Source of the DNA: Amycolatopsis sp. EV170708-02-1 | GTDB taxonomy: Bacteria; Actinomycetota; Actinomycetes; Mycobacteriales; Pseudonocardiaceae | NCBI RefSeq assembly: GCF_022479115.1 | Contig: NZ_CP092497.1 | Location: 5,394,001 to 5,458,000, forward strand | Reading direction: 5' to 3' | DNA: 64,000 bases | Translations under genes and position numbers: made by a program | Part shown: positions 32,949 to 41,234 of the stretch, piece by piece | How the letters are laid out: each line of letters begins with the position of its first letter | Position numbering within the stretch: the first letter of the stretch is position 1 | Notes under the pieces: generated by a model | Seen by the model: the letters and a program-made list of their open reading frames with translations, nothing else | Database searches by the model: none | What the model was told of the DNA's origin: nothing

Positions 32949-34151
32949 GTGACAACAGTTTTCAGCACGATCGCCGAGCGCTACACCCTGCTCGAGAAGC
33001 TGGCCGACGACGGGACGGCCGTGCTCTGGCGCGGCGAGGACGGCCCGGACGGCGCCCAGTTCACGATCAAGGAACTGCGGCTTCCCACCCACGAGCCCGC
33101 CCTCGCCGAGCGGCTCCGGCGCGAAGCCCGTGTCGCGGTGGATCACCCGTCGGTGGTGCCCGTCCACGATGTCGTGGTCGCGGACGGGACGGCGTTCATC
33201 GTGATGGCCCCGGTGGAGGGACGGACCCTGGAGGACCTCGCCTCCGCGGGTCCGCTGCCGCCGCGGTTCGTGGCCGACATCGGCGGAAAGGTGCTCGGCG
33301 CGCTCGCCGCCGCGCATACGGCGGGCGTCGTGCACGGGGACGTCCGGCCCGCGAACATCCTGGTGGGTCCCGACGGCGCTGTGAAGCTGACCGGCTTCGG
33401 GATCGCCAAGGCGCTGGATCCGTCCGGCACTCCGGCCTTCCTGTCCCCCGAAACGATCGCGGGGCACGAAGGCACGCCCCATTCCGACCTCTGGTCGCTC
33501 GGCGTGACACTGCTGAGCGCGAGCGAGGGCGGGAACTTCTTCCAGCGGGCGAACGTCGCGGCCACGCTGTACGCCGTCGTCAACGAGCAACCGCCGGTCA
33601 ACCGGACGCCCGGCCCGCTCGCCGACGTCCTTCGCGGGATGCTGGAGAAGGCGCCACAGGCGCGCATGCTGCCGGACGTCGCCCTCCCGTTGCTGGCCCA
33701 GGCCGCGAACGGGATCGAAACGCCGGTATCGCGGCCGCCTTCTCCCGGGCTCGCCCCGCCTTCGGTGCCCGCGATCCTGGCCGGTGTGGCGAGCATTCTG
33801 TTCGGCTTCTACGTGCTGACCGACGCGATGGTGATCCACCAAGCGTATCTGTTCGACCTGCACTGGCCGCCGATGCTGCTCGCCCACGTCGGCATCGTCC
33901 TGGCCGGCGTGTTTTCGGTGGTCGGTGGCGGTCTCCTGTTCGCCAGCGTCCGTCGTGGGCAGGTCATGACCACCGTCGGCGGAGGGCTGACGCTCCTCAG
34001 CCTGCTCCTGCTGCAGACGTTGGGTGAGCAGGAATACCTGGGCGTTCCCCTGGAACCGGGGCTCACCCTCGATCTCGTCGCCCTCATCTTCGCCGTGTTC
34101 TTGACCATCACCGTGTGGTTCGTGCCTGCCAAACGCCCTGCTGTGGGCTGA
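32949..34151 (+). CDS. Membrane Ser/Thr protein-kinase-like protein, degenerate active site
   Basis: A 400-residue protein. The kinase domain spans about residues 10-245. The ATP Lys is present (FTIKELR) and the catalytic Asp is kept in VVHGDVRPANIL. However the metal-binding DFG is TGFG, so its Asp is lost. SPE and the SDLWSLG helix remain. Four helices follow (about 275-395). GTG start. With the DFG Asp missing it is probably a weak kinase or pseudokinase sensor. It lies 56 nt before the clpP pair in the same direction. Confidence 0.8.
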   Translation: MTTVFSTIAERYTLLEKLADDGTAVLWRGEDGPDGAQFTIKELRLPTHEPALAERLRREARVAVDHPSVVPVHDVVVADGTAFIVMAPVEGRTLEDLASAGPLPPRFVADIGGKVLGALAAAHTAGVVHGDVRPANILVGPDGAVKLTGFGIAKALDPSGTPAFLSPETIAGHEGTPHSDLWSLGVTLLSASEGGNFFQRANVAATLYAVVNEQPPVNRTPGPLADVLRGMLEKAPQARMLPDVALPLLAQAANGIETPVSRPPSPGLAPPSVPAILAGVASILFGFYVLTDAMVIHQAYLFDLHWPPMLLAHVGIVLAGVFSVVGGGLLFASVRRGQVMTTVGGGLTLLSLLLLQTLGEQEYLGVPLEPGLTLDLVALIFAVFLTITVWFVPAKRPAVG

Positions 34152-34165
34152 TCCGCTCACAGCAG
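34138..34165. promoter_or_regulatory. Inverted repeat before the clpP pair
   Basis: CTGCTGTG (34138-34145) and CACAGCAG (34158-34165) are perfect 8-bp arms with a 12-nt spacer. They overlap the kinase stop codon and end 42 nt before the first clpP. It could be an operator for the ClgR-like regulator or a terminator. Confidence 0.4.
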
Positions 34166-34207
34166 AGAAACCGGCGGGCGGCCGGGCCCCGGCGGCATGG
34201 TCGGGGC

Positions 34208-34834
34208 ATGACCGACAACGAGAAGCAGCCACTGTTCGACCAACGGCAACGGGAACGGTTCTTCAGCCAGCGTGTGCTGGTCCTCGACGGCGCGCTCGAC
34301 GACGACAACGGGACGGTCCTCACCACCCAGCTGCTGTCACTCGCGAGCGAGGATCCGCGCAAGGACATCGCGTTGTGGATCCACTCGCCGGGCGGTTCGG
34401 TCCCCTCGATGCTGGCCATCCGGGACGTGATGCGGCTCGTGCCGTGCGACGTCGCCACCCTGGCGCTGGGGCTGGCGTGCAGCGCCGGGCAGTTCCTGCT
34501 TTCCGCGGGCACGCCGGGCAAACGGTTCGCCCTGCCGCACGCACGGATCCTGATGCACCAGGGCTCGGCCGGTATCGGCGGCTCGGCCGTCGAGGTGGAG
34601 GTGCAGGCGGACGATCTGCGCTACACACGCGACACGGTGCTCGGCCTCATCGCCGACGACACCGGGCAGCCCATCGACCGGATCTTCGCCGATTCGCTGC
34701 ACGATCGCTGGTTCACCACCGAGCAGGCCCGCGAATACGGCTTCATCGACCACATCGTCGAAAGCCTCGACCAGGTCGTCCCGGTCCGCACCCACAAACT
34801 CGGCCTCGGCACGGAAAGGGGTGCGGGTAAATGA
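34208..34834 (+). CDS. clpP: ClpP-family serine protease subunit, intact triad
   Basis: A 208-residue cytoplasmic protease subunit that degrades proteins fed by Clp ATPases. The triad is Ser92 (ACSAGQF), His117 (LMHQGS) and Asp166 (LHDRWF), with the spacings of E. coli ClpP (25 and 49). It is not the housekeeping clpP1P2 type by context (no tig or clpX next to it). It resembles the second, inducible clpP pair of actinomycetes. Its stop overlaps the start of the partner (ATGA), so the two are made together. Confidence 0.88.
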   Translation: MTDNEKQPLFDQRQRERFFSQRVLVLDGALDDDNGTVLTTQLLSLASEDPRKDIALWIHSPGGSVPSMLAIRDVMRLVPCDVATLALGLACSAGQFLLSAGTPGKRFALPHARILMHQGSAGIGGSAVEVEVQADDLRYTRDTVLGLIADDTGQPIDRIFADSLHDRWFTTEQAREYGFIDHIVESLDQVVPVRTHKLGLGTERGAGK

Positions 34835-35421
34835 GCACCTACACCATCCCCAACGTCATCTCCCGCAGCCCCGCCGGCGAGCGGATCATGGACGTGTACT
34901 CGCATCTGCTCTCGGAGCGGATCATCTACCTCGGGACCGCGATCGACTCCGGCGTCGCGAACGCCCTGATCACGCAGCTGCTGTACCTGGAGGCGGACAA
35001 CCCCGAGCAGGAGATCAACCTCTACATCAACACCGAGGGCGGCGACCCGTCGGCGATGCTCGCGCTGTACGACACCATGCGCTTCATCAAGGCGCCGGTG
35101 GCGACGACCTGTGTCGGCCAGGCCGTCGCGGCGGGCGCGATCCTGCTGGCCGCCGGCGAGGCGGGGCACCGGTTCGTACTGCCGCACACCCGGGTGGTGC
35201 TGCACCAGCCCGCGGCACAGGGTCGCGGCACCATCCCGGACCTCATCCTGCAGGCCGACGAGGTCGTGCGGGTGCGGACTCAGCTGGAGGAGATCCTTTC
35301 CGCCCATACCGGCCGCGCCGTGCCGGATCTCCGCCACGACACCGACCGGGATCGCGTGTTCGACGCGGCGGGCGCCGTCGCCTACGGGCTCGCCGACCGC
35401 GTCCTCGACGAACGCGCTTAA
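34831..35421 (+). CDS. ClpP-like subunit lacking the catalytic serine (ClpR-like)
   Basis: A 196-residue ClpP homologue. His125 ([11 protein letters not shown]) and Asp174 (DTDRDRVF) are in place. The nucleophile position reads [11 protein letters not shown], with Ala100 where Ser is expected. The usual SPGGS loop is TEGGD. It should assemble with the intact partner but not cut peptide bonds, like cyanobacterial ClpR. RBS-like GGGG lies before ATG 34831. Its TAA shares bases with the convergent regulator's TAA. Confidence 0.85.
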   Translation: MSTYTIPNVISRSPAGERIMDVYSHLLSERIIYLGTAIDSGVANALITQLLYLEADNPEQEINLYINTEGGDPSAMLALYDTMRFIKAPVATTCVGQAVAAGAILLAAGEAGHRFVLPHTRVVLHQPAAQGRGTIPDLILQADEVVRVRTQLEEILSAHTGRAVPDLRHDTDRDRVFDAAGAVAYGLADRVLDERA

Positions 35422-35750
35422 GCGGCCATGAGCACAGGTCCTCGCGGACGCCGGCCGACCGCGAGGCCCGTGCTGCCGCCCCGGCTGATCGTGCCCGCGA
35501 TCCCGAAGAGCAGATCCGCCAGGTCGAGCCCGAGCGCGCCGGTGACCGCGGCGATCATCTCGCTCGACGGCTCCTTGCGGCCGCGCTCGATCTCGGACAG
35601 GTACTGCGGCGAGATGCCGGCGCGTTCCGCGACGTCGACGAGGCGGCCGCCCTGTTCCTCCCTCGCGGCGCGCAGGCTCCGGCCCAGCACGTCACGCCAC
35701 AGCGGTTCCGGTTCGGAACGCTTCTGCTGGAAAGGAAGGATGTCCGCCAT
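35418..35750 (-). CDS. XRE-family regulator, ClgR/PopR-like
   Basis: A 110-residue protein with an N-terminal helix-turn-helix: [46 protein letters not shown]. This is the pattern of actinobacterial ClgR, which activates clp genes. The C-terminal [22 protein letters not shown] ends in Ala-Ala, as do Clp-degraded regulators, which would give feedback on its own level (inference). It converges on the clpP pair and overlaps it by 4 nt. Confidence 0.82.
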   Translation of the reverse strand: MADILPFQQKRSEPEPLWRDVLGRSLRAAREEQGGRLVDVAERAGISPQYLSEIERGRKEPSSEMIAAVTGALGLDLADLLFGIAGTISRGGSTGLAVGRRPRGPVLMAA

Positions 35751-35796
35751 ACGGTCATCGTGACATCGGGCCCGGGGCCCGCGTGCGCCGTTCCGC

Positions 35797-36741
35797 TCAA
35801 GGCGAAACCGAGCCCCGGAACGCGCGCCGGTACGCGCCCGGCGTCGTGCCGACCTGATCACGGAAGCGGCGACGGAGGTTCACGGCCGACGTCAGGCCGA
35901 CACGGGCCGCGATCACCTCCACCGGCAGGCCGGTCTCCTCCAGGAGGGTGCGCGCCTCGGTCACCCGGCGCGTCAGCAGCCAGGCCCCCGGCGTGGTGCC
36001 GAGCTGATCGGCGAAGCGCCGGGCCAGCGTGCGCGGCGAGACGTTGAGGCGCGCGGCCAGATCACCCACCGACAACGGCGTCCCGAGGCGGGTGCCCGCC
36101 CACTCCAGGAGACCGTCCAGCTCGTCGCCGGGCGGTGGGGCCGGGACGAACTGCGCCTGCCCGCCGTCGCGATGCGGCGGCATCACCATGTGCCGGGCGA
36201 CGAGGGCGGCGTGCGCGGCACCGTGGTCACGCCGGACGAGGTGCAGGCAAAGGTCGATCCCCGCGCCCGCCCCGGCGCTCGTGGCGACGTCGCCGTGGTC
36301 CACGTACAGCACGTCCGGCTCCACCCGCACCAGCGGGAACTCCTCCGCCAGCTGAGCGGCACGCGCCCAATGCGTGGTCGCCGACCTGCCGTCCAGCAGC
36401 CCGGTGCGGGCCAGCGCGAAGACACCGGAGCAGATCGTGACGAGCCGCGCTCCCCTGGCGTGCGCGCGCAATAGCGCCCGGCGCACGGGGGCCGACAGCG
36501 GCGCCTCGACCGGGGACCAGCCGGGGATGAGCACGGTGTCGGCGTCCGCCAGCGCGGAAAGGCCCCGCGTCACGGACATCGCGTACCCGGCCGTGGTCGG
36601 CACCGGCCCGGGTTTCTCCGTGCAGACGTCGAATTCGTAGTACCGCGGCACCCCGGCCCGTTCCGTGCCGAAGACCTCGGCGGCGATCCCGAGCTCGAAC
36701 GTCGACTGCACCGGCCGCACCAGTACCCTCACACGATGCAT
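35797..36741 (-). CDS. GlxA/AraC-family transcriptional regulator
   Basis: A 314-residue regulator. The DJ-1/PfpI-like N-terminal domain spans about 1-175, with nucleophile-elbow CSGVFALARTGLL and THWARAAQL. Two AraC helix-turn-helices follow (about 215-310; VGDLAARLNVSPRTLARRF and IAARVGLTSAVNLRRRF). ATG 36741 (MHRVRVLV) is preferred to 36759 because homology begins there. It is divergent from the cupin gene and probably regulates it. Confidence 0.87.
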   Translation of the reverse strand: MHRVRVLVRPVQSTFELGIAAEVFGTERAGVPRYYEFDVCTEKPGPVPTTAGYAMSVTRGLSALADADTVLIPGWSPVEAPLSAPVRRALLRAHARGARLVTICSGVFALARTGLLDGRSATTHWARAAQLAEEFPLVRVEPDVLYVDHGDVATSAGAGAGIDLCLHLVRRDHGAAHAALVARHMVMPPHRDGGQAQFVPAPPPGDELDGLLEWAGTRLGTPLSVGDLAARLNVSPRTLARRFADQLGTTPGAWLLTRRVTEARTLLEETGLPVEVIAARVGLTSAVNLRRRFRDQVGTTPGAYRRAFRGSVSP

Positions 36742-36812
36742 GGCAGAAAAGTACCCCATGGTGTCTTCCCTGACACTGTCCGAGGGCCCGACCGCCGAGA
36801 CAACATGGGTTC

Positions 36813-37148
36813 ATGCACTCAGAGATCCTCACCCAAGAGGGCTACACTTCCGTTTCCGCCAAGGAATCCCCCGCGCGCGAGCTCTTCCCCGGGATCCGGC
36901 TTCGTCCACTGTGGACAGGCACGGACGGCGCGCACGCGAACCTGCTGGAAATGGACCCCGGCACCTCGTGGCCGCATCGCGACGTCCACGAGCCGGGCCC
37001 CGAGGAGGTATTCGTCGTCTCCGGCACCTTCAACGACGGCGCACGCGACTATCCGGCAGGGACCTTCCTGCACGCCCCGGCAGGCTCGTGGCACGTGCCC
37101 GCGTCGGCGACCGGATGCACGCTCTTCGTCTTCTACCCCGAGGGCTGA
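36813..37148 (+). CDS. Cupin-domain protein (ChrR-like)
   Basis: A 111-residue single cupin. The metal motifs are WPHRDVHEPGPEEVFVVSGTF (His, His, Glu) and GSWHVP (His). It resembles the anti-sigma ChrR-type cupin that senses oxidants, without a sigma partner here. It is divergent from the GlxA-type regulator, and its end overlaps the convergent pentapeptide gene by 16 nt. Confidence 0.8.
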   Translation: MHSEILTQEGYTSVSAKESPARELFPGIRLRPLWTGTDGAHANLLEMDPGTSWPHRDVHEPGPEEVFVVSGTFNDGARDYPAGTFLHAPAGSWHVPASATGCTLFVFYPEG

Positions 37149-37798
37149 ACCGACAAGCCGCTCTCGGCCGCGAGGATGCCCGCGACCGAGACGGCCTGTT
37201 CACCGGTGATCTTCGCGCCGCGCAGGGTCAGCAGACCGCGGACGCCGGACAGGCGCGAGCCGCGGAGATCGCAGCCCGCCGCGGCGGTCGCCGCGAATTC
37301 CGATTCGGTGAAATCGCAGTCCACGAAGGTCAGCCGGGACAGGTCGCCGGAGAACACCGTTTCCCGGAACGAACACCCGGAGAACACGGCAGCGCCCTTC
37401 ACCCGCTCGACCGTCACCGAGGCGTAGTCGAACCGCGCGTTCTCGACGTACAGATCGGTGGCCGAGGTGATCGCCACCCCGAGCCCGATCGCCCGGCAGC
37501 GCAGGATTTCGACCCGGCGGGCCGACAGTTCGCGGAGCGCCGCGTTGGACAGGTCGACGCCTTCGAGGATCACGTCGGAGAGCGTCAACCTGTCCAGCCG
37601 GGCGTTCGCCAGGCTCACTTCCGAGACGAGGGAGCGCGCGATCTCGCCGCCACCGCGGGCACCGTCCTGCTCACCGCCGTCGAGATGGACGGTGTCGAAA
37701 TCGAAATCGCCGCGGAACACGGCGGGTTCGCTTTCGAGGTCGTCGCGCTCGACCGAAGGCCGCCGCACCTTGATGCCGTCGAAATCCCGGAACTCCAT
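37133..37798 (-). CDS. Pentapeptide-repeat-like protein
   Basis: A 221-residue protein built of loosely repeated pentads (SLANARLDRLTLSDVILEGVDLSNAALREL, CSFRETVFSG, CDFTESEF, CDLRGSRLSG). This predicts a right-handed quadrilateral beta helix. No partner enzyme is adjacent. Some such proteins protect DNA gyrase, but nothing here shows that. Confidence 0.75.
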   Translation of the reverse strand: MEFRDFDGIKVRRPSVERDDLESEPAVFRGDFDFDTVHLDGGEQDGARGGGEIARSLVSEVSLANARLDRLTLSDVILEGVDLSNAALRELSARRVEILRCRAIGLGVAITSATDLYVENARFDYASVTVERVKGAAVFSGCSFRETVFSGDLSRLTFVDCDFTESEFAATAAAGCDLRGSRLSGVRGLLTLRGAKITGEQAVSVAGILAAESGLSVQPSG

Positions 37799-37829
37799 GC
37801 CCCGGACCGTACCGGGGCCGGGCCCGAGA

Positions 37830-38006
37830 TCAGTCCCGGACGCCCTTCACCGCGTCCTTGATCTTCTCGCCCGCCTGCTTGACGTTGGCCTTCCCCTGCT
37901 CGGCCTTGCCTTCCGCCTGCCACTGCTCGTTGTCCGTGGCGTTCCCGGCGGCTTCCTTGGCCTTGCCCTTGAGTTCGTCGATCTTGTTCTCGGCCTTGTC
38001 GTTCAT
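37830..38006 (-). CDS. CsbD-family stress protein, 58 aa
   Basis: Starts MNDKAENKIDELKGKAKEAAG and ends DAVKGVRD. It carries the charged helical CsbD pattern KxxELKGKAKEAAGNATDN. GGAGG sits 6 nt before the ATG. CsbD proteins accumulate under sigma-B-type general stress; biochemical role unknown. Confidence 0.85.
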   Translation of the reverse strand: MNDKAENKIDELKGKAKEAAGNATDNEQWQAEGKAEQGKANVKQAGEKIKDAVKGVRD

Positions 38007-38046
38007 CGGAGCCTCCTTCGTCGTCCGTGGCGTCCGGATACCCGTC

Positions 38047-38274
38047 TCACGGCCCCGAAAACGGCCGATCCGCCGTGGCGCCCGTATGGCCGCAGGGGTA
38101 CTCCGTCCTGGCGGCGACGGCTTCGCAGACCGGGCAGTTGTTCACCGGCCGCTCACGACGGCCCCAGTACGGATGAGTGGCGCCGCAGAGCGCGGTGACC
38201 GGTTCGCCGAGGGCGGGGTCCGGGTTGCAGACCGGGCAGTAGGCGTGCGCCGCCCGCTCGATTCCGGCTGTCAT
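38047..38274 (-). CDS. Small zinc-ribbon protein, 75 aa
   Basis: Contains YCPVCNPDP, ALCG, NNCPVCEAV and YPCGH. These give two CxxC pairs plus single Cys/His residues, enough for two zinc sites. AGGAGG precedes the ATG. It lies 40 nt upstream of csbD in the same direction and may share its transcript. Function unknown. Confidence 0.65.
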   Translation of the reverse strand: MTAGIERAAHAYCPVCNPDPALGEPVTALCGATHPYWGRRERPVNNCPVCEAVAARTEYPCGHTGATADRPFSGP

Positions 38275-38480
38275 GCTCCACCTCCTGGCGGATGGCCCCT
38301 CGCGAATACGGTACTCGCCGCGGTGTCCGGTTCCGGGAATTCATAGTGCGATCGCCCGGCCGAACGGGACAACGGAATCGCCCCCTGCCGTGAGTGAGCG
38401 GCCGTCCCTCGATCGTGGCTCCCCGGGCCCCTGAATGGCCGCTGTTCCCCCCACCGTGCCCGGTTCTATCGTTCGGACGC

Positions 38481-39008
38481 ATGGCAAGCGACTTGCAGCG
38501 GCGCAAGGTGTCGGGGGTCTTCGCCGCGATGGACGTCGACGGCGACGGTTTCCTTGAGGAGCAAGACTTCCAGGCCTTGGCCGACCGCTGGGCGCGGCGG
38601 CGCGGCCCGGGTGACGAGCGGCGGCTGACCGGCATCATGCTGAGCTGGTGGGCGACGTTGCAGGCGGCCTCGGACGCCGACCGCGACGACAAGGTCACCC
38701 TCGACGAGGTGCTGCTGGTGGTCGACAAGCTCCCGGACACGCCCGAGGCCGTGACCGCGACGGCCGACGCGATGTTCGAAGCGATCGACGAGAACCGCGA
38801 CGGGCTGATCTCCGCGGCGGAGTACCACCAGTTGATCGAGGTGTGGAACGGGTGCCCCACCGACACCGACGCCACCTTCGGCCTGCTGGACGCCGACGGC
38901 GACGGGATGCTGTCCCGTGACGAGTTCGCCGCGCTGTGGCTGGAGTTCTGGGCGGGTGACGACGCGGAGGCGCCGGGCACCCTCGTCTTCGGTCCACTGG
39001 CGGTCTGA
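38481..39008 (+). CDS. Four-EF-hand calcium-binding protein
   Basis: A 175-residue cytoplasmic protein of the calerythrin/sarcoplasmic type. The four loops are DVDGDGFLEEQD, DADRDDKVTLDE, DENRDGLISAAE and DADGDGMLSRDE. Loops 2-4 have Glu at position 12, while loop 1 has Asp and may bind magnesium better. ATG 38481 (MASDLQRRK) is where homology starts. It is probably a Ca buffer or sensor and stands alone. Confidence 0.87.
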   Translation: MASDLQRRKVSGVFAAMDVDGDGFLEEQDFQALADRWARRRGPGDERRLTGIMLSWWATLQAASDADRDDKVTLDEVLLVVDKLPDTPEAVTATADAMFEAIDENRDGLISAAEYHQLIEVWNGCPTDTDATFGLLDADGDGMLSRDEFAALWLEFWAGDDAEAPGTLVFGPLAV

Positions 39009-39086
39009 CGGCTTTCGGGCGGACCCCGCGTCCATACGGGCCGAGCCCGGCCGCTCGGCACGTCGCCGCCGTCCGGGCCGCTCAGG

Positions 39087-40076
39087 ATGGCACGCGTGGA
39101 AGCCGACTCGATGGTCTCGCGCGCGATCGCGCTGTGCCTGCGGGACCGGTGGACGGAAGCGGCCGGACTGTTGGCGGAGAACGATTCCTGGCGCACCGGC
39201 CCGGCGGCTTCCGTCATGCTGGGCGAGTTCTTCGGCGGCCTCGCCGAGCTCTGGGACGGCCGTTCCGCGCGGTTCGGCGCGAATCTGACCGAACGCGAGC
39301 GGTGGCCGTTGCGGACGGTACCGCGGTACCTGAACGACCAGATCGTCTCGTACGTCGCCGCGTTGCTGGTGCTGGGCGAACGAGCGCGCGCGGAAAAGCT
39401 GCTTGCCGACGAAGCCTTCCCCGAATCCGGCCTGCGAGACAGCGAACGGTCGATGCTCGCGGCCATGCGCGGCAGGCCCGGTCCGGCGATCGACTTCGCG
39501 CACCGAAGCCTGGCCAACGGCGCTGGGCCCGGCTATGACATCGGCTCGTCCTCGATGTGTCTGTCGGCCGTGTCGGTCCTGCTGTCACAGGGACGGTCCG
39601 CCGAGGCACGGGAGCTGCTGACCGCCGCCCGCGCCACGGCACCGACGCTGGCGCATCTGCTCGACATCGCCGAAGCCCGGATCGACGTCGCCGTGGGCGA
39701 TACCGACCGGGCCACCCGGCGCCTCCACGCGGCCACCCGCGGGCTCGCCGTCGGCACGGACATCGCCTGGGCCGACCTCGCCGATCTCGCGTTGCGGAGG
39801 AACGACCGGGCGTCGGCGAAGCAGGCGCTCGACGCGCTGGAGGCTCTCGCCGCCGCGATGCCGACGGGACGGGTGCTGCTGCGTCGCCATCTGGTCCGGG
39901 CCTGCCTCGGTGAGGAGCCAGCCGGCGAATGCCTCCGGCTGGCCCGCGAACGCGACCAGCCGCTCGAACTGGCCGTCGTCGCCGAACGCCTGGCGAGCTG
40001 TGAAGCTAGATCACCCCGGCCCGTACGGCGTACGCGACGGCGTGCGGCCGGTTCTTCAGCTTCAGCCGTCCGGTGA
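39087..40076 (+). CDS. TPR-rich LAL-like fragment, truncated at the 3' end
   Basis: Up to about residue 305 this reads as tetratricopeptide helices like those in the middle of LAL and SARP regulators (EARELLTAARATAPTLAHLLDIAEARIDVAVGD; RERDQPLELAVVAERLASCE). No ATPase precedes it and no helix-turn-helix follows. The last 24 codons (from about 40004) are basic antisense readings of the LuxR-type gene at 40006. The true protein may have lost its C-terminus, or be a free TPR protein. Start ATG 39087 or GTG 39093. Confidence 0.5.
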   Translation: MARVEADSMVSRAIALCLRDRWTEAAGLLAENDSWRTGPAASVMLGEFFGGLAELWDGRSARFGANLTERERWPLRTVPRYLNDQIVSYVAALLVLGERARAEKLLADEAFPESGLRDSERSMLAAMRGRPGPAIDFAHRSLANGAGPGYDIGSSSMCLSAVSVLLSQGRSAEARELLTAARATAPTLAHLLDIAEARIDVAVGDTDRATRRLHAATRGLAVGTDIAWADLADLALRRNDRASAKQALDALEALAAAMPTGRVLLRRHLVRACLGEEPAGECLRLARERDQPLELAVVAERLASCEARSPRPVRRTRRRAAGSSASAVR

Positions 40077-40641
40077 TGCCCTGGATGATGTGCTTCACGC
40101 TGCGCTCCGAGTAGCTGAGCTCACCGGCGATCTCGACGGTGTCCTTGCCCTCGGCCATCAGCCGCAGCACGTCGATCTCCCGGGTGGTGAGCCCGGCGGT
40201 GTTGACGCCCATCGGGTCGAGCACCTCGCGTTGCAGCCGTTCGACGTGTTTGAGCAGTTCGCCGAGCAGGCTCGGCGGGAGCACTCCGCCGCCGGTGGCC
40301 GCCGCGCGGACCGCGTGCGCCAGCCGTTCGCCGGTCGTGGCCGACCGTGGCAGGACCGCCACCACGCGGCATTCGATCGCGGGCACGAGCTCGGCCTCGC
40401 TGATCTGGCTCACCACGAGCACCACCGGCTTGCCGTCCTCGGCGGCGAGCCTTCGCAGCCAGAGCACGATCTCCGGGGTCAGGCATTCGGCGGCGAACAC
40501 CAGTACGTCGGTCTCGGCGCGCCGCTCCCACTCCCGGATGTCGATCCCCTGCTGCGTGCCCAGCTGGCTGGCCAGGCCCGCCGTGGTGATCGGATCGGGC
40601 GCGTGCACCGCCACGGTGATCTGTCGGGTTTCCGTGTCCAC
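40006..40641 (-). CDS. LuxR-family response-regulator-like protein
   Basis: A 211-residue protein. The receiver-like N-terminal half (ITVAVHAPDPITTAGLASQLG, PVVLVVSQISEAEL) lacks an obvious phospho-acceptor Asp. The C-terminal LuxR HTH (about 150-208) reads LTTREIDVLRLMAEGKDTVEIAGELSYSERSVKHIIQG. GTG 40641 has GGAGGGG 7 nt upstream; a longer frame from 40710 lacks one. It is probably phosphorylation-independent. Confidence 0.83.
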   Translation of the reverse strand: MDTETRQITVAVHAPDPITTAGLASQLGTQQGIDIREWERRAETDVLVFAAECLTPEIVLWLRRLAAEDGKPVVLVVSQISEAELVPAIECRVVAVLPRSATTGERLAHAVRAAATGGGVLPPSLLGELLKHVERLQREVLDPMGVNTAGLTTREIDVLRLMAEGKDTVEIAGELSYSERSVKHIIQGITGRLKLKNRPHAVAYAVRAGVI

Positions 40642-40716
40642 TTCGTCCCCTCCGCTTGTACGCGGCCCCAGTCGGATGGATGGGACACAGTCTGCGAAGG
40701 AGCTCTTCACGAATTC

Positions 40717-40968
40717 TCAACGAGGCGTGAAGGACTTCGTGGCCTGCTGAAACGCCTCGACGTACTTGGGGAGCTCGTCCAGGAGCTCGCGGAGCCTGCC
40801 CTCGGGGCCGGTGTAGTCCGGGTCGGCGAGGAGGGCGTAGCCGTAGGCCAGCGTCCGGCGAAGCTCGGCGACGCGGGCTTCCGCCTCGTCGGCGTCGAGG
40901 ACCAGCCTGCCGGTCCGGGCGAGACTGAGCAGGACATCACCGTCGAACAGCTCCTGATCCTGGCTCAC
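40717..40968 (-). CDS. Small hypothetical protein, 83 aa
   Basis: A helical protein (MSQDQELFDGDVLLSLARTGR...LLDELPKYVEAFQQATKSFTPR) starting at GTG 40968. It is too short for a family call; the helix-turn-helix hairpin length recalls WXG-type proteins, but the WxG motif is missing. It lies 75 nt upstream of the LuxR-type gene in the same direction. Confidence 0.45.
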   Translation of the reverse strand: MSQDQELFDGDVLLSLARTGRLVLDADEAEARVAELRRTLAYGYALLADPDYTGPEGRLRELLDELPKYVEAFQQATKSFTPR

Positions 40969-41064
40969 CGGGACAGCATGCACAGCCGCGCACGCCCGCC
41001 ACCAGCGCCGGACGGCACTTTGCCCCTGCGAACGCCCGGGTCTGCCCACTCGTCCGGGGCGCGA

Positions 41065-41166
41065 AAACCCACATGAACGGACATCCGACAGTCCATGGTT
41101 CGGCGAAATCCGGTCATGGCGGCCCAAACCCACACGGTGAGTGTCCGATTGATTGCGAAACCCACA
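41065..41166 (+). promoter_or_regulatory. Three direct AAACCCACA repeats upstream of the SARP gene
   Basis: Exact copies lie at 41065-41073, 41126-41134 and 41158-41166, spaced 61 and 32 nt, near multiples of a helical turn. SARP proteins bind direct repeats, so this is a candidate autoregulatory site. It lies in the 266-nt gap before the start at 41235. Confidence 0.35.
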
Positions 41167-41234
41167 TCGGCGCCACTAGGATTTTCGCCGAGCGGGACAC
41201 TCTTTTCGGCGGTCGGACGCACAGGCGGCAGGTC

